Part shown: positions 63,042 through 64,000 of the stretch, in pieces
Layout of the letters: the number at the start of each line of letters is the position of its first letter
How positions within the stretch are numbered: position 1 is the stretch's first letter
Assembly (NCBI GenBank): GCA_037128295.1
Contig: JBAXWR010000007.1
Location: forward strand, 1-64,000
DNA length: 64,000 bases
Direction: 5' to 3'
Origin: JAAFHB01 sp037128295
GTDB taxonomy: Bacteria > Bacteroidota > Bacteroidia > Bacteroidales > Prolixibacteraceae
Position numbers and translations under genes: made by a program
The notes under the pieces: generated by a model
Databases searched by the model: none
Told to the model about the DNA's origin: nothing
The model's input: the letters and a program-made list of their open reading frames with translations, nothing else

Positions 63042-64000
63042 TTATTTTATATCCAATAAATAATCAACAGTGTTCAGCATAATATTACGAAATTTTTCAA
63101 TACGCCAGTCACTCCAGTGTCCCAGGGAGGTATAAACAACCTTCCCGTTGTCGCGGTGGTTGATCCACAGCACCGGTTCAACCGGTTTGTCAGGAATTGC
63201 ACCCTGCATGAGCACCTGAATGTTGGCAGACCGAAGCGGTCTGTTTTCGTAAAGGGTGTGAAGTGTGATCACCGGTCCGGTGAAATCTTCGGGAGAAACA
63301 CCCTTGAATAGTGGATGATTTTCCATGCCGGGTACCACCGAGAATACAATTCCTGTTTTCATCTGTCCATAATGGCCCTGGTAATTGCCTCCCAGCACCT
63401 CTTTGTCGAATTCCGGCCATTGATCCAGTTCACCGGATACTTTCCCGGTGGCAGAAGTCACACCACCACCCGTGTTAGGAACCACCTGATTGGCATTGAA
63501 GGCATGGCTGGTGGTGCGAAGTCCAATGATGGGCTTTCCGGTGCTGACATAAGCTTTGATAAGGCTCATCTGGTCAGCGGGGAGGGCGCGGCGACGTACC
63601 TGGATAACCACGAGGTCGGCGTCGTTGAGAATCTGCATGTTCTCTATGTTATGGATCCCATCTCCCGTGTATTCTTGTTTCCCCAGGGCAAATTCACAAG
63701 TGACCCCCTTCTTTAGCAGTAACTCGTGCGCAAAAGCGGGAAGGGTCTGGTTGGCATGGTACTCATTCTCGGCGATGATGAAGGCAACCACCGGCCGCTT
63801 GTCCTCCCTGAACCTGAACTGTTTCTGCCCGGTAAAATCTGAAGATACCATGGTAGGGCAGACGTAGGTCTCTATGTATTCATTGACCAGGCTGGTTCCT
63901 GTGAAATGGGATACAGCAGGTTTTTGGCGGGGATCGTACATAGTATCCGTCAGGTCACGCATCAGTGCTACATTCATCCCGAGCCGCACCATATTGCGTA
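63042..64000 (-). CDS. Isochorismatase-like/ThuA-domain fusion, C-terminal part
   Basis: The frame is open at the right edge, so the start lies outside the window; 319 codons are visible and 63992 is only an internal Met. The first visible residues (RNMVRLGMNVALMRDLTDTM then SHFTGTSLVNEYIETYVCPT) match the C-terminal end of isochorismatase-like cysteine hydrolases. From about residue 70 on follows a ThuA-type (glutamine amidotransferase-like) domain: VVAFIIAENEYHANQTLPAF, LVVIQVRRRALPADQM, KPIIGLRTTSHAF and VLWINHRDNGKVVYTSLGHWSDW. ThuA proteins take part in uptake or oxidation of disaccharides; the fused hydrolase substrate is unknown. Its stop lies 12 bp from the Tat-type dehydrogenase gene. 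Confidence 0.8.
   Translation of the reverse strand, partial: RNMVRLGMNVALMRDLTDTMYDPRQKPAVSHFTGTSLVNEYIETYVCPTMVSSDFTGQKQFRFREDKRPVVAFIIAENEYHANQTLPAFAHELLLKKGVTCEFALGKQEYTGDGIHNIENMQILNDADLVVIQVRRRALPADQMSLIKAYVSTGKPIIGLRTTSHAFNANQVVPNTGGGVTSATGKVSGELDQWPEFDKEVLGGNYQGHYGQMKTGIVFSVVPGMENHPLFKGVSPEDFTGPVITLHTLYENRPLRSANIQVLMQGAIPDKPVEPVLWINHRDNGKVVYTSLGHWSDWRIEKFRNIMLNTVDYLLDIK

Noticed and set aside
1..64000. tRNA, rRNA, riboswitch or complete insertion sequence
   Set aside because: I looked for tRNA-like ends, rRNA conserved blocks and transposase motifs in the gaps and found none I could support.

Overview
The window reads as the chromosome of a Bacteroidota bacterium, probably of the Bacteroidales/Marinilabiliales type. 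It carries SusC/SusD pairs, an ECF sigma factor with a FecR-type anti-sigma factor, an exbB-exbD-exbD-tonB energising operon, TAnnTTTG-type promoter elements, few Shine-Dalgarno sites and a very large load of secreted glycoside hydrolases. Every intact gene except one lies on the minus strand, so transcription runs from high to low coordinates. There are no rRNA or tRNA genes, no CRISPR array and no complete insertion sequence.

Region A (1-30.9 kb) is one polysaccharide utilisation locus. It is headed by an ECF sigma factor and FecR, then a SusC with an STN signalling domain plus SusD, then a second SusC/SusD pair without STN. These are followed by a GH38-type enzyme, four GH95 or GH95-like enzymes, two GH29 alpha-L-fucosidases, a GH106 alpha-L-rhamnosidase and a gene cut by the left edge. 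The enzyme set points to a glycan with terminal L-fucose/L-galactose and L-rhamnose, possibly with alpha-mannose.

Region B (31.0-37.7 kb) is the TonB energising operon: small membrane protein, PstS-like binding lipoprotein, TPR protein, ExbB, two ExbD, TonB. It has a good promoter at its head and a strong intrinsic terminator at its end.

Region C (37.7-53.8 kb) is an arabinose/galactose-directed set without its own SusCD: two GH127-type beta-L-arabinofuranosidases, a GH43-GH51 fusion, a GH2 enzyme with an inserted LamG-like domain, and a CocE-type serine hydrolase. It also holds a decayed GH43 gene, a second decayed gene tail, and a plus-strand AAA ATPase preceded by three 33-bp direct repeats.

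Region D (53.8-64 kb) is a sugar import and oxidation operon: FucU-like mutarotase, ExuT-like MFS transporter, three Gfo/Idh/MocA dehydrogenases, a zinc-type alcohol dehydrogenase, an aldo/keto reductase, two secreted beta-sandwich proteins and an isochorismatase-ThuA fusion cut by the right edge. Several of these genes look richer in G+C than the rest.

A plausible division of labour is that A and C strip fucose, rhamnose, arabinose and galactose from a plant- or algal-type polysaccharide, B powers the outer-membrane import, and D imports and oxidises released sugars or cleaves glycosides through keto-intermediates. The last step is inference from gene families only.
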